DNA from: Lithocarpus polystachyus
Taxonomy: Eukaryota > Streptophyta > Magnoliopsida > Fagales > Fagaceae
DNA length: 64,000 nt
Assembly: GCA_033629205.1 (NCBI GenBank)
Contig: CM066162.1
Location: 19,405,452 to 19,469,451 of the forward strand
Reading direction: 5' to 3'
Part shown: positions 1 through 11,337 of the stretch, in pieces
How positions within the stretch are numbered: position 1 is the stretch's first letter
Layout: each line of letters begins with the position of its first letter
Made by a program: the position numbers and the translations under genes
Notes under the pieces: generated by a model
Database searches by the model: none
Told to the model about the DNA's origin: nothing
The model's input: only the letters and a program-made list of their open reading frames with translations

Positions 1-507
1 TTACAAAAACTCTAAGGTGCAATAATTCTAATGTGCATCTACTAGTTTTCCTCGAACATCAGGCCTGCAACTTGGGTGGACTTAATATGCAGGCGCCTGA
101 AGTTTTATTGAGATAGCGTTGATCAGAATAAGTATTCGACTTTTAGTCAAGGCCTCCAAAAATTTGATGCTTAAATAAGAGAGTGGGAACTCTAATGTAA
201 TATGATTCAATGTGGAAATGGAGAGAGGGAGGGAGAGAGAGATTTGTGAATAAAAATGAAAAATAAATAAATAAAAAAAGATCACCTGACTACAATGTCT
301 CACATAACAGGGGGTGAGACAATACATTTCATAATCTTTACTAAAGCGTATGAAGTTTGGTGCAAGGGATTTGTGGATGAATTTAGCAAAAAATTGACTG
401 AAAATTTGAGATATCATGCCTAATGCTATTGCTCTAAGGGTGTTTATCTTTCTTTTTTCTTTTCTCTTTTTTTTTTTTTTTTTATGGGAAGATGTTTACC
501 TACTTTA

Positions 508-538
<31 letters not shown>

Positions 539-2420
539 GTGTGTGTGTTTTGTGATACATTATATATATGTTTATATTTATGTTTATGTATGTATTTTTG
601 TATGGCATTTCATAAACCTATATTAAACCCATCTTTCTTCTCCCAAAATGGTGGCAATTCACCCAAAGTCTCTCCCTGAACAAATTACCCCAAACCTTAT
701 TACAAAGGGTAATACTTGTCACACATAAGCTTTTACACACACCTCATTTTTTAACTAAAATCGTGTCCTTTTTTTTTTGTATAAGAGCTGAAATTGTAAC
801 TTTCAAGTTCAAATTTGTGACTTCAAGTCACGGTTTCAGTTCAAAAATAGGGCATGTGTAAGACCATGTGTAATAAACACAGCCCTATTTTGATGCACAA
901 AAAAAAAAAAAAAAAAGAAAAAAAGAAAAAGAAACTATGATTTGATGACATCCTTAGGCTGTCAGGTGGATCCAATGCTTCCACATATAAACATTTTTAC
1001 TTTCTCAAACACCAATGGTATCATATAATTTAGGTAGGATCAAAATTGTCCTTAAGCTAATTTCTTCGAATTCTTTGTCCAAAATATTAGTGTAGTAGTT
1101 AATTCAAGTAAAAAAGGGGAAGGGGTGTCAATTTTAGTTTTTAAGTGGTCTAAAAACAACAAATATCTTGCTAGTATCTTTTGCATGTAATGATGTAATA
1201 ATACTAAGAAATTTCATTTGGAGAACTTAGAAGTTAATATATCCTATATGAGTGCATGCAACTTCAATGTAACACCCTAGCTAGTAGTAAGATATATAGC
1301 CTCAAATTTTCTTTTGGCTGTAGATGATATTAATAATTATCTCTGCATGTGAAAAAAAAAATCACTCATAAAACATATAGGAGAACAAATGATCAGAAGG
1401 CATTGATCATAATCCTTTTCCTTCTGCCAGAGTAATGTTGTAATTTATTCAAGCAATCATGGACGCTCTGTTTTCCACTTCTTTTTCTCCATGTTTCTCG
1501 TAAGTTTCCACATCTCTTATTATGTGAAAGTTTCACCAAGAGAAAAAGTTTGGTTTGTAATTCTTAGGAGAAATATAAGTGTATTCATTGGTGCTATTAT
1601 AATTAGTTCGTGACATATTAAGGCTCACACAGTCACACAAGTAACCTTTTGTATTGGGTATTAGTGAAATTGTGTGGAAAAGGCAAAGCCATGAAAACGA
1701 AAGAAGTTTCTTTTAAAGGCATTTTTCATGGTTCATTCTTGTAATTTTTCCCTTTCCATCACAGCAAGGTATAGAAAGTAAAGTTTTTTTTTTTTTTTTG
1801 ATAAGCGGTAGAGAAAGTCTAAGTTGATTACAAGACAGTTTGATATTTCTTTGAACGTGCATAAAAAGCCACTTTTTAGTTTCATTTATTATTCCAACAA
1901 TATTTTCAGCCACTTTCATCAATTCATGCTAATTTTTTATTAGCTGAACGTTTGAGACCCACAATAACTCATCCTTCATTGAAGCTAAATTGACCTTTAG
2001 CCTTATTGAAACAAAGTAAGATTAAAAAATCGAGATGCATTGCAATCAAATCCCACTTTCACTTAGAAGAATTTTAGTTGATTTAGCTAGATGGCAACGT
2101 CAGGTTTAATTATTCATGAGATGAGATGAAATTTCCATAACAGCTCAAGTATGTTGTTATGAATTTCCATATGCAATAACCCCATGCTATCCTTGATGTC
2201 CACAATCTAGCAATATTTTATGTTTTTTCAAGATAGAAGAACTAGAATTATGTGAAGAGAAACACAGGCAGAGCCTAGGCCCATTTCCTCCTATTTCAAG
2301 ATAGGAGAAATAGAATTATGGTATCAAAATAAGAGATGTGAGTGTAAAGCAAAAGTGAGAATTATAATTACCAGTTAGATTAGCTAGCTACCTCTATTAA
2401 CATTTTTGCATATCAAATTA
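1..2420. other. Intergenic AT-rich DNA, no gene seen
   Basis: I see no coding potential here. The short ORFs are low in complexity and contain simple runs, such as the T-run near 466-483 and ATAC repeats near 510-535. A fold-back repeat near 715-885 is listed separately. An A/T run at 1787-1802 ends in a TTATC-type junction. Confidence 0.6.
715..885. repeat. Fold-back MITE-like repeat
   Basis: The left arm begins near CACACATAAGCTTTTACACA and contains TTTAACTAAAATCGTG. It matches the reverse complement of the right arm, which holds CGGTTTCAGTTCAAAA followed by GCATGTGTAAGACCATGTGT. The arms are about 50 bp and imperfect. A partly similar stretch lies at 43650-43780. No clear target duplication was found, so the superfamily is not assigned. 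Confidence 0.4.
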
Positions 2421-2549
2421 AAAATTCTAAAGACATGCTCCTATATCCATTTTCTTCTTTGCAAGAAAACAAAAATTTCTATCACAAAACATTTGTAAAG
2501 CTGTCTTTTATATATAATACCAAGAGGAAAAATGCAGGAACTTTTTTTA

Positions 2550-2930
2550 TTAACTTGGCCGGGATGTACTATCATCATCATCATCCAAAATAAGTTTGAC
2601 TCCATTGTTCCTAAGAGAATTGACAATGGCCCAGATCTTAGTGCGGTTTTTAAAGCCTTTCTTCTCTACTTCCTTGTTTAAATCAACATGAATCCCTCTG
2701 CCCTGCCCCTGTTCAAGACCCTCCACCCTGAGTCTCATAGCCAACACCTCTCCAACAACAGCAGCTGCCTTTGCATTGCAAGACCGACCACACTCAAGTG
2801 AGTCCTTGATAGAATGTTCAACCGTTGATGCTGATACAACAATTCGTCCATTATTTCTGTCCACCACATTTGCCGTGATGTACTTTATAGATATGAACAA
2901 CCGGAGCACATACCGCTTTAAAACCGTCAT
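2550..2930 (-). CDS. uL18 family ribosomal protein (bacterial-type L18p/L5e)
   Basis: This intronless 126-aa CDS encodes a small protein of the bacterial-type L18 family, whose members bind 5S rRNA in the large ribosomal subunit. Visible in the protein are a basic N-terminus (MTVLKRYVLRLF), the early strand ITANVVDRNNGRIVVSAST, the helix with SCNAKAAAVVGEVLAMR (about residues 51-67), and a C-terminal NRTKIWAIVNSLRNNGVKL segment that ends the fold. It finishes with an acidic DDDDDS tail. Plant homologues of this short type are about 114 aa, so the tail is slightly extended. The start is chosen because family conservation begins at once. Organellar, probably mitochondrial, location is inferred from the family and not shown by a clear presequence. 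A splice acceptor (ATCAG) lies about 12 bases upstream of the ATG, which implies a 5'UTR intron. Confidence 0.85.
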   Translation of the reverse strand: MTVLKRYVLRLFISIKYITANVVDRNNGRIVVSASTVEHSIKDSLECGRSCNAKAAAVVGEVLAMRLRVEGLEQGQGRGIHVDLNKEVEKKGFKNRTKIWAIVNSLRNNGVKLILDDDDDSTSRPS

Positions 2931-4775
2931 CCTTTGACAGTCCTGATGTTATTGTTAACAATAAATCAATTTGATGTCAAATTACATCTCAGTCAAAAGA
3001 TTTGTCCACAAATAAATGAATTTTATAATTCACAGGTTGGCATAGCAAGATAAAAGTTATGTTTAGATCCACCAAAGTAACAGTTATGGTCTGATGAAGA
3101 ACTACAAGAATTTTCAAAGTTTTCCCTTTCAAAACCAAAATAAAAATCATGGTGTATCCCCCCCACCCCCCTGGCGGGCCGGGAGAGACAGAGAGAGAGA
3201 TCAAATGATGGAATTTCCACTGAGAAATGAGGCAGAAATAATACAGATGGTTCACATAGGCTTTATATATTGCTGAATATGCCAAAGATTACATCTCTTC
3301 TCTAAAGAATCTCTATATCTAACAAGGTACGAACACCTTTCAGCTTGTGTTGATGTAATTCTAGTACGATATTTTGAAAAAAAAAAAAAAAAAACAAACA
3401 AACAAACAACAAACAAAATTACCCACAAAAGGGTAGATGTTATTAGGGAAGACTACAGCACAATAATTTTGGTAACCAAGGCATTAATCGACTGGATGGT
3501 TGATATATGAATGGAATCACAAGAACATATCTGGAAATCACTCGCTCCAAAAACTCAGCCCTTGCCCCACCTCACCCTTAGGTTACAATTAACTTGCTCC
3601 CTCCACTAATTGGGGAAGGAAAATCCACTCCGTTTAGCACCAGGGGGTTGGTAAATTGCCACTACTACGCAGGCATTGCGATTAAGCAACTCATATTCAC
3701 CAAGAACAAAGAGGCATTTTATATAAACCTGATTGCACTAAAATAATGAAATTCTATAGCTGTAAGGCCAGCGGTCTGTCTAAGGTTTGATGGTTGTAAA
3801 GAAAAAATTTCAGACTATGCTCCAATAATATAGGAGAAAGAGATCCTTAAATATTCCAGGCATACCAAGACCTAAAAGGAGGCAGTAAATCTAAAGGCAT
3901 GAGATTAAATAACAGAACCATATTATAGGTGGACCCATATAAGACTTCCTGAAGGCTCTAACAACGCTACCTCAAAAAATGAGTCAATATAACTATCAGG
4001 GTGGCATTTAGCCCTATATTAAAGTTCGGTTTAGATCCTACAAAGGAATAATTGTGGCTGTATATACAAGAACTTTGAGGGAGAGGCCCAGCTAATCTTG
4101 CATTAGGCCTTAGGTTTGCCATACGTCTTCCGAAAGATAAACATTATGGAATCACCTCCCAACCAACTAGATCAAGCTAGATGAATTCAGATCAAATACC
4201 AAAACCATGTTATAGGTATACTGAAAACAGCACTTGAGACCACCATGTAGAAAAATCAAATTTATAATGCAAGTAAAAAATATAGGATAAGGAAGCTCTA
4301 CTCATCCTGCAAACATCCATGGAAAAATAAAAGAAAGCACACAGAATGCTTCCTTCCTAATGAAGAATGAGAAAATGTGCCTAAAATGTAATCTAATTCC
4401 TACGTGGAGCTTAGCCTTTTCCTTTACTCACAGAGCAACTCAAGCTATCACAAACAGCAGAAAGTTCTTTCACCAGAACTCTGTAAGTAATACAAATTGA
4501 ACCAAAATAACTGATCGTTCATATAAAAATTTAATTAATTAAATAAATAAAAATTTTAATTATTTAATTAAATAAATAAAATAAGAGAGGATAGCACTAC
4601 CAAATATGAACAAAGGATACAGATCAAGATGACACTCTAGACGCAAATTCCTAACGCTTTCAATTGAAAGAATAAGAGAACAGCAGGTATAAACATATAT
4701 ATACCTCTGTGTACAGCAAAAAAGATAACCTTTCTTAGCATCAAAATTCCAATTTTGAGAAAATGGGCTAAAAAA

Positions 4776-4777
<2 letters not shown>

Positions 4778-4808
<31 letters not shown>
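4778..4808. repeat. (TTA)n microsatellite
   Basis: Around ten uninterrupted TTA units lie inside the predicted uL18 5'UTR intron. Confidence 0.9.
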
Positions 4809-5484
4809 CATGAAAGCTTAACCACCCTTTTACACATTCTTGAAGTCATTGAAGGAGGCAACTAAAACTCTTAGATGCAAAATCAATGCCCACATAGTCA
4901 GAAATCAAATTAAAATCCCGTCATTTGACACCCATGAAAGTGATGAAACCATAAAGAAGAACAGAAAATAGAAATGATACATCCAAATTCCAGGATTTAG
5001 ATAATCCATATTAAAATTCTTTCCTCAAACTTTCCCAACATGCAGAATCTTAATTCAAAATATAAAGGAAGGGAACATAGTACATTCCATTATGTCATAG
5101 TACATATGAGTCTTATGGTCAAAGAGAATGGCACTTTTTAGTACCTGTACTCATGAATCTAGGGGATAATAAATATAAAAGAGAAATTAAAAACATAAGT
5201 AAAAGCCAAAACTCAACCACATAGACAATTTGCAAAGGAAGTTTCATGTCCAAAATACGGTGATACACAAGAGTTAAACTTAAAATGATTCCCAAAATAA
5301 ATTATCATCAATAATTCCAAGCTGCACATTTTTAATCACACCCAGATAACTTAAGTAACTGAACTGCAAAACTTAAGCATCTATCGCATCGACAGAAAAA
5401 TCTAAGTCAAACCCAATCAACAATACCCACATGCTTAGGAAAATAGATTGAGAACAAGAGAATCATAATAAAACTAGTGGTAAA

Positions 5485-5526
5485 ATATATATATATATAT
5501 ATTTGTGTGTGTGTGTGTGTGTGTGT
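5485..5526. repeat. (AT)n(GT)n compound microsatellite
   Basis: About 9 AT units run directly into about 11 GT units. The tract lies inside the predicted uL18 5'UTR intron. Confidence 0.9.
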
Positions 5527-5997
5527 ACACAGAGAAAAGAATGAATTTTTTATTGCTTTTTTATGGTTGTTGAACCTACAATATTATGTTTCAATATATA
5601 GAAAGGAACACAGTTTATATAGCGCACTAATAAGACTACATCAAATGAGTCAATGAATGAAGAAGGAAGCATATAAATCTTAAACAAACTTTATAGTTTT
5701 AATTGCAACTATTTTCTATTTGCACCCATTCTAAGAATAATGCTGCGTTTCAAAATGTAGTTCAATTCAAAATGATTAGCTTCCCTATGATAACTACTAC
5801 AAACCATAGTAACTGGCACCCACATTCTTAAGGAATCACTTTCCCATGTAAATTGCACAAAAAAAGCTACCACAAACTAGGAAGCAAAAAACATAAACAG
5901 TTTCCAAAAATTTAGAACATCCCCCCCACCCCACCCAAAAAAAAAAATCATATTAGCAGCTTTAAAGGAACATAAGACCTAATTGGGGCTATTATAC

Positions 5998-6044
5998 AAT
6001 TGAGTTTTAACAACTTATCAAAAAAAAAAAAATTGGGTTTTAAC
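5998..6044 (+). mobile_element. Ultra-short A-tailed insert with direct repeats
   Basis: AATTGAGTTTTAAC (5998-6011) and AATTGGGTTTTAAC (6031-6044) flank a 19-bp insert that reads AACTTATC followed by a run of A. The single mismatch suggests some age. The arrangement looks like the target duplication and tail of a non-LTR retrotransposition event cut off almost at the 3' end. Confidence 0.55.
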
Positions 6045-6383
6045 TTTTCAGGGATCTCCACACAAGTGTTGGTATTTTACTTTATACACATCAAAGTAAG
6101 GTGGGTGACATAATGGAAGCCACTATTACTTAAAGTAGCTTGCAAGAAGCACACCCCAAAACAAGATTTGGTTTTGTTTTTTGAGAAGTGAAGCAGTAAA
6201 GACTAAAGAGAAAAAGGTTTGATCAAAAAAACAGAAAGACAGTAATGCAAGTGTTAAAGAAAGACAATACAGAGGAAGATATTGAAGTGAAAAGCAGTAG
6301 AGTTAAATTTTATTTGTAATGGTGAAAAATTAAAACAATATGAAAACAATGCCAGGGAAGAACACTAGCTGCAGATACACTTA

Positions 6384-6517
6384 TGGTCCGTTTGGATTGA
6401 GGGAGAGGGAGGGGGAGTAGAGCAGAGTAGATTTAGCACAAAATTAACTTATTTTTAGTCAATTCTACTCTATTCCCCTCCACTCCCCCTCTTTCCCCCC
6501 TCCATCCAAACAAGCCA
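6384..6517. mobile_element. Tourist-like (PIF/Harbinger) MITE, 134 bp
   Basis: The left end reads TGGTCCGTTTGGATTGAGGG. The right end, read on the other strand, begins TGGCTTGTTTGGATGGAGGG. The flanks are TTA at 6381-6383 and TTA at 6518-6520, the 3-bp duplication of PIF/Harbinger elements. The purine-rich arms continue inwards as imperfect inverted repeats. It is too short to code for anything and lies inside the predicted uL18 intron. Confidence 0.7.
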
Positions 6518-7479
6518 TTAATGAGGAAATACACAAAGTCAATTGATGAAGAAGGCAAACCATGACGAGTCCAAAACTCCTAAAACATGTCTTTAAAGCA
6601 TTAGATTGGAATTTTTCATTTTCAAAGTTGAAATAAAACCTGAGTTTCAAAAAGACAAGTTCACTAAATTCCTGGAAAAGGTGAATTTGGGCCTTTGACA
6701 CTGCCAAAAAATACTACCACCCAAGAATCTGAGATTTCCAGCTTCACCCACCTAAAACTTTTAACCCTTTTCACTTTCTCTTCCCCATGCCAAAAAATCA
6801 ACTTCACCCAACATTCTAATCTCCCTCTGTATTAGCTAACCTATACATTGAAGAAACTCTCTTCATATATCAAGATAAATAACCAATATTTATAAATGAA
6901 GCTGAGAGACCCATTTGAGAGAGAGAGGGGCGAAAAAAATTAAACCTCTCAGCTTTACTGGTGCATGCAATGATTTCTAAATTGAAAAAAAAAAAATTGC
7001 TCAAAATTTTCATTATACTAAACAAAAAGTTTCCTTTGTCTATGATTATTACGTTGTAAAAAAAAAGGCATTTTAGAATTCTGTGTCTCTCCCTCTCTGT
7101 ATCACGACACATCTGCAACAAGTTGAAGAAAATACCAAGTATTTCATTTGTTAATCATATTCTCATCATCCAGACAAGAGAAATAAAGCAAGTGCCATTT
7201 TTCTGAGAAAACTACAGCAAGTTACAAAAAGAAAATTTTTTTATTTACTTACTCCATTATTTTCTCAGCACCCAAACAAAATATATTGCAGAGAGGGAGA
7301 GAGATATAACCAAAAAAAAAAACTTACTGATTTCTGAAGATAGAGGGAGAAACAGAAACCGATTCTCGAGAGAGAAAAGAGTGAACAGTGAAACCGGAAT
7401 GAAATGAAAAGGCTGAAATGAAATTGTAAACAGTGGCAGGATTGAAAATTTTTGAGATCTTAGGGGTAGGGGATGATGA

Positions 7480-7800
7480 GTGACACGGCGTCGTATCAAA
7501 ACCCCTAAAAAAAAAAAAATCAGACCGACCTATACTAGTACTACAATCACATCAAAATCACAGTAGTTGTTTGCCAGATATACCCTTTCCAAAGGCTTAT
7601 AATTTTGGAAAGGGGTATTTATTAGTCAGTCAAGTCTCATACGCAACCACACAGTGCTGTGTTGTTGTTGTTGTTGTTGTTGTGTCGAACTTTTATTCAA
7701 AGTCTTTGAAAAGAAAAAGAAACACTCCTCAGGTTCCGAGCCACGTGGAAGTATCACACTCTTATATATATACTAATATACATCATCATTCCTCAACCCC
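7480..7800. promoter_or_regulatory. Putative bidirectional promoter of uL18 and ABCF1
   Basis: Two leaders diverge from this stretch: a pyrimidine-rich minus-strand leader ending in a donor at 7328, and a plus-strand leader beginning after TATATATATA at about 7763-7772. A palindromic G-box core, CCACGTGG, sits at 7741-7748 on the ABCF1 side. A (GTT)n tract is near 7663-7683. G-boxes are bound by plant bZIP and bHLH factors. No TATA box was seen on the uL18 side. The transcription starts are inferred. Confidence 0.55.
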
Positions 7801-8067
7801 ATACCATTCTCTCTCCCCTTAAAACCTAATAAACACCACCACCACCAACAAGTCTCTACACCTCCACTTTTGGCTTCTATTTCATCCAAACCCTAGATCT
7901 CAATTCCCAGCGCTCTCTCGCTCTTCGCCTCCTCCTCCTCCTCCTCCTCCGATCTCCGCCACAAAGGTTCGTCTCTCTAATTCCGATGCTGTTGCTTTAT
8001 TCATCGAACTGATTTGATTTTCCTTAGCGTTGTTGATGATTGTTGTTGTTGTTGTTGTTGTTTTTAG
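7800..8067 (+). other. ABCF1: ABCF1 5' leader with a 101-bp intron
   Basis: The leader contains CACCACCACC and (CTC)n tracts. Its exon ends at 7966 (CACAAAG), the donor is GTTCGT at 7967, and the acceptor TTTTTAG ends at 8067. That leaves seven untranslated bases before the ATG at 8075. Short 5'UTR introns next to the start codon are common in plant housekeeping genes. The exact transcription start is not visible. Confidence 0.6.
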
Positions 8068-8074
8068 GTTGAAG

Positions 8075-8299
8075 ATGGTGTCGGACGCGAGCAAGAAGAA
8101 GGCGGCGCAGAAGAAGGCGGCGGCGGCGGCCAAGAGAGGAGGAAAGGCAGCCGCGACTTCGTCGAAATCGGCGGCGGCGGCGGCGTCGGTTTCGCAGAAC
8201 GGAGCGGAGAAGTTGGCGAATGGGGTTGAGGCGCTTCTGATTTCGGATCGGACTTGCACTGGTGTGCTCTGTTCGCATCCTCTCTCCCGAGATATCCGC
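8075..8299 (+). CDS. ABCF1: ABCF1 coding exon 1 of 5
   Basis: This exon encodes residues 1-75 and opens with MVSDASKKKAAQKKAAAAAK. The Lys/Ala-rich N-terminal extension comes from GGC/AAG triplet runs; such extensions in GCN20/ABCF1 proteins contact ribosome-associated partners. It then runs through the segment NGVEALLISDRTCTGVLCSH, which leads into the first ABC domain, and ends at DIR before a GTAAGT donor. The donor is followed at once by a long TC microsatellite. The ATG is chosen because it is the first one after the leader intron and starts the family-typical N-terminus. Confidence 0.9.

Positions 8300-8304
<5 letters not shown>

Positions 8305-8354
<50 letters not shown>
8305..8354. 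repeat. (TC)25 microsatellite at an ABCF1 splice donor
   Basis: About 25 uninterrupted TC units begin five bases inside the first coding intron, directly after GTAAG. The tract is likely to vary in length between individuals. Confidence 0.95.
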
Positions 8355-8357
<3 letters not shown>

Positions 8358-9903
8358 TTCCGATCGATGAGCTCTTACATGTTGATTGATGGAATCGCAT
8401 CTGAAATACTTTGCTCGTGTGTGTTGAAATTCTAGGGCTTTGTTGATACTGTTTTCTGTAATTTAAATGTGTGAACGAAATTTTGTGTGATGTTATGCTT
8501 GGAAAGTAGTAGTTATTGAAATGCATTCGTGGGAGAAAAAAAAAATCAAATTTTGATAGGAAAGCTTGAATTAGTTGTTCATATCTGATTAATTATGGGG
8601 AAAATTTGGTCTTCATCACTAAAGAGTGTTGTTTTAAGCTAGAAAAAAATGGGTTGTCTTTAAACGAACATTGTCTGTTGTACACTGTTTGTATTCTTTG
8701 TATGAAGTTATGGATTTTAGGGAATTTTTGCTTTTCCATAGTTGGTGAAGGTTCAGCATAAAAGAGAGTTTTTTTCTTTTAGCTTTGATAGTTGTTTGCT
8801 TTTTGTTTTTTTGAATTTTTTTTTATAGAAATTGTCATAAAGCCTATTCTTAGATTATTCTATAGAGCCTCCAACTTGTTTGGAAAATTCAATCTGTGCC
8901 TAATAAGCATTAGGTACATGTGATTTGAGTTCATGATATGTATAGTAAAATTCAGAGTTTGATTCCTCCCATTCACACCTAATTTTTGCATTTTTTTTCT
9001 TTAAAGTTGATTTTGTTGCTCGTGTTTTTATTTTCTTCAAGTTTATTATTAGGTTTGAATGGTCTTATTTTTAGAAGTAGGCTTGATCATGGTTTTAGAA
9101 GTATATGATTAACCTGTGTTGTTGATGCACTTAGGTGTTGGTGAATAGTTTTGTAATACAGAGATTATGTCAGTGCAAAAGAATTCTGGTATACCTATTA
9201 GAGAATGCAACTCTTTGGGAATATTACACTATATTCTGAAATGTGGAATGGGTACAAACCAAAATGTACGACATCAATAAACCTAGTATAATTTTTTAGT
9301 AAAAGACTAATATTTTATATTTCCAAATGATGCGAAGCCTAAGATAATAAATTAGCCGAATGTTTAACATCATTCTAAGTATTTGAAGTTGACATTAATA
9401 AAGTAATGTCAGTATTGCATATTGTATTTTGTAAACTTTCTCAATTAACTCGTGAAACAATTAAATATATATATATATAAAGAACTTGTTGACCTTGCTG
9501 ATTGTTGGAGGGAGAAATGTTTCCAATGGATTTTTATGGTTCAAAAAGTTCCATTAAGGTTTCCTAGGCAGTATAAGTTATTGGGTCTGTAGATGACTGT
9601 ACAGAACTAAAAATATAATGGATGTCCTTGCTATAGCGAGTCTCACTTTTAGCTTATTGTTGCTAGCTTGGTGCACCTAGACAAACATCTAGTTGAGCAG
9701 CTGGGTCTGTCACCAGGACCTCTATGTTTCCAGGGTCAGTTGCTTGAAAATCCCATTGTGAATATAGTCCACTATTCATCCTTGTTGGAACTCCTTGAAG
9801 GAGGTAATATTGTATGGGAAGAAAATTTCTGCATACCTGTTATAGTCGTGTGTCATTAGAATAAGCAATGTTGATGACTAACTGAATTGTTTATTCATTG
9901 CAG

Positions 9904-9977
9904 ATAGAGTCTCTATCTGTTACTTTTCATGGACATGATCTAATAGTTGATTCTGAGCTGGAGCTTAACTATGGCAG
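9904..9977 (+). CDS. ABCF1: ABCF1 coding exon 2
   Basis: This exon encodes about residues 76-100 (IESLSVTFHGHDLIVDSELE and on to NYGR), the first beta strands of ABC domain 1 ahead of Walker A. The acceptor is TTCATTGCAG and the donor AG/GTTTGT. The Arg codon is split with exon 3. The preceding intron is 1.6 kb and holds no other exon I can support. Confidence 0.9.
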
Positions 9978-10068
9978 GTTTGTAATTTTTAGCTACTTTA
10001 TTATTCGTCTTGTGAGGGGCCATTTATGGATGGATGTAGCTAATGTTTATAAAATTTTATGTCTTCAG

Positions 10069-10279
10069 ACGTTATGGTTTGCTTGGGTTAAATGGGTGTG
10101 GAAAATCTACACTTCTTACTGCAATAGGATGTCGAGAGCTTCCAATTCCTGACCACATGGATATTTATCATCTCTCGAGGGAGATTGAAGCTTCTGACTT
10201 ATCTTCACTTGAGGCTGTCATGGAATGTGACGAGGAGAGATTGAAATTGGAAAGAGAAGCTGAAGCTTTGGCTGCACAG
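10069..10279 (+). CDS. ABCF1: ABCF1 coding exon 3 (Walker A of ABC1)
   Basis: This exon encodes about residues 100-170. It carries the first Walker A motif GLNGCGKST (about residues 106-114), followed by the insert with the YHLSREIEASDLSSLEAV segment typical of ABCF1. The acceptor is TCTTCAG and the donor CAG/GTGTGT. Exons 2 and 3 together are 285 nt, so the frame is kept. Confidence 0.92.
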
Positions 10280-10365
10280 GTGTGTAATGTGTTAAAGTTA
10301 CATGGTATTTTATTGCCTGTTAATTGTTGAGCATTTTTTGTGACTTCATATACTTCTGGCTCTAG

Positions 10366-10600
10366 GATGATGGGGGTGGTGAAGCTCTTGAACGCATTTA
10401 TGAACGTCTAGAAGCCATGGATGCAGCAACTGCAGAGAAACGTGCAGCTGAAATTTTGTTTGGTCTTGGATTCAATAAGCAGATGCAGGCAAAGAAAACT
10501 CGTGATTTTTCAGGAGGATGGAGAATGAGGATTGCTTTAGCGCGGGCTCTCTTTATGAATCCAACCATCCTGTTACTTGATGAACCTACCAATCATCTTG
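10366..10600 (+). CDS. ABCF1: ABCF1 coding exon 4 (signature and Walker B of ABC1)
   Basis: This exon encodes about residues 171-249. The ABC signature reads FSGGW (about 218-222) and Walker B reads LLLDEPTNHL with catalytic Glu at about 243, so ABC1 looks competent for ATP hydrolysis. The donor is CTTG/GTAAGT. The Asp codon after NHL is split with exon 5. The following 737-bp intron is T-rich. Confidence 0.92.
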
Positions 10601-11337
10601 GTAAGTATTTTTGATGCAAGTATTGTGTATAGTGTTAATTTTTTTTTTTTTTTCATAACTGCAGGTTTTTTTCTTTTTTTCAATCACCAAGCATATGTTT
10701 GTAGGGGTAACTTTTTCTTATTTGTAGCTTTATTTTTTATTTTTTTTTTTTTTTTTGGCCTCTTCTTTGGTAAGTTTTGAAGAACCTCTGTTGGGTTCTT
10801 TCGTCATAACTCTAGTTTAAACAAAATACATAATTGTTCGAGCCTGGAGGTGGGCCTATTCATTGTGTAGGATTCTAGTATGACAAGCCAAACCATATGC
10901 TTCTAGGGTATTGTTATGTTCACTAACTAGCAATTAATTGACTGTTGCATCAGTAAAATTAATATATTATAGCTGGCATTATGTCAAAGTGAATATTGGA
11001 TGGTATCTAAGCAAAGCTAGAATGCCATTTTTATTTGCTCCATATTGGCATTATGTCACAAGTAATATTTGTTGTTTGCACATCTGTTGCTTGTCTGCAG
11101 CTTCCTTCCCCTATTCAGCCTATTTATTGCCTATTAGCCCCTTCGGATACACGAAGGGTAGAATTTTCTCCTTTTCCTTTGGCAATCCTTGTTTCTGAGA
11201 ACACAGATATTTCCAACTTGAATAGATTTACAGCTCTCTAATTTTTTTAATAGTTTTTCTCCTTTTGTTTTATTCTGTGGTTGAAAAAAATGGACAAGTT
11301 AGGTCGTAATTATTAATTGTTTTTGTCTGGGATACAG

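Larger units (their letters stand above)
2943..7327 (-). other. Predicted 5'UTR intron of the uL18 gene
   Basis: On the minus strand a strong donor (TCA/GTAAGTTTTT) lies at 7328/7327 and an acceptor (ACATCAG) at 2943, just ahead of the uL18 ATG. This predicts a 4.4 kb intron inside the 5' leader. It contains simple repeats and a Tourist-like MITE but no convincing exon. The alternative is that transcription starts close to 2950 and the 7.3 kb donor belongs to a different transcript. Only cDNA would decide. Confidence 0.45.

Noticed and set aside
885..960. A-run with TTTGATG on both sides
   Set aside because: The flanking similarity is about 7 bp, within chance for AT-rich DNA.
1760..1830. 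T-run ending in a TTATC junction, possibly another A-tailed insert
   Set aside because: The flanks (GTATAGAAAGTAAAG and GTAGAGAAAGTCTAAG) match only with a gap and mismatches. Too weak to count with the others.
7900..8526. Minus-strand ORFs of 84 and 208 codons
   Set aside because: They are antisense shadows of ABCF1 exon 1 and of the TC microsatellite (RERERE text).
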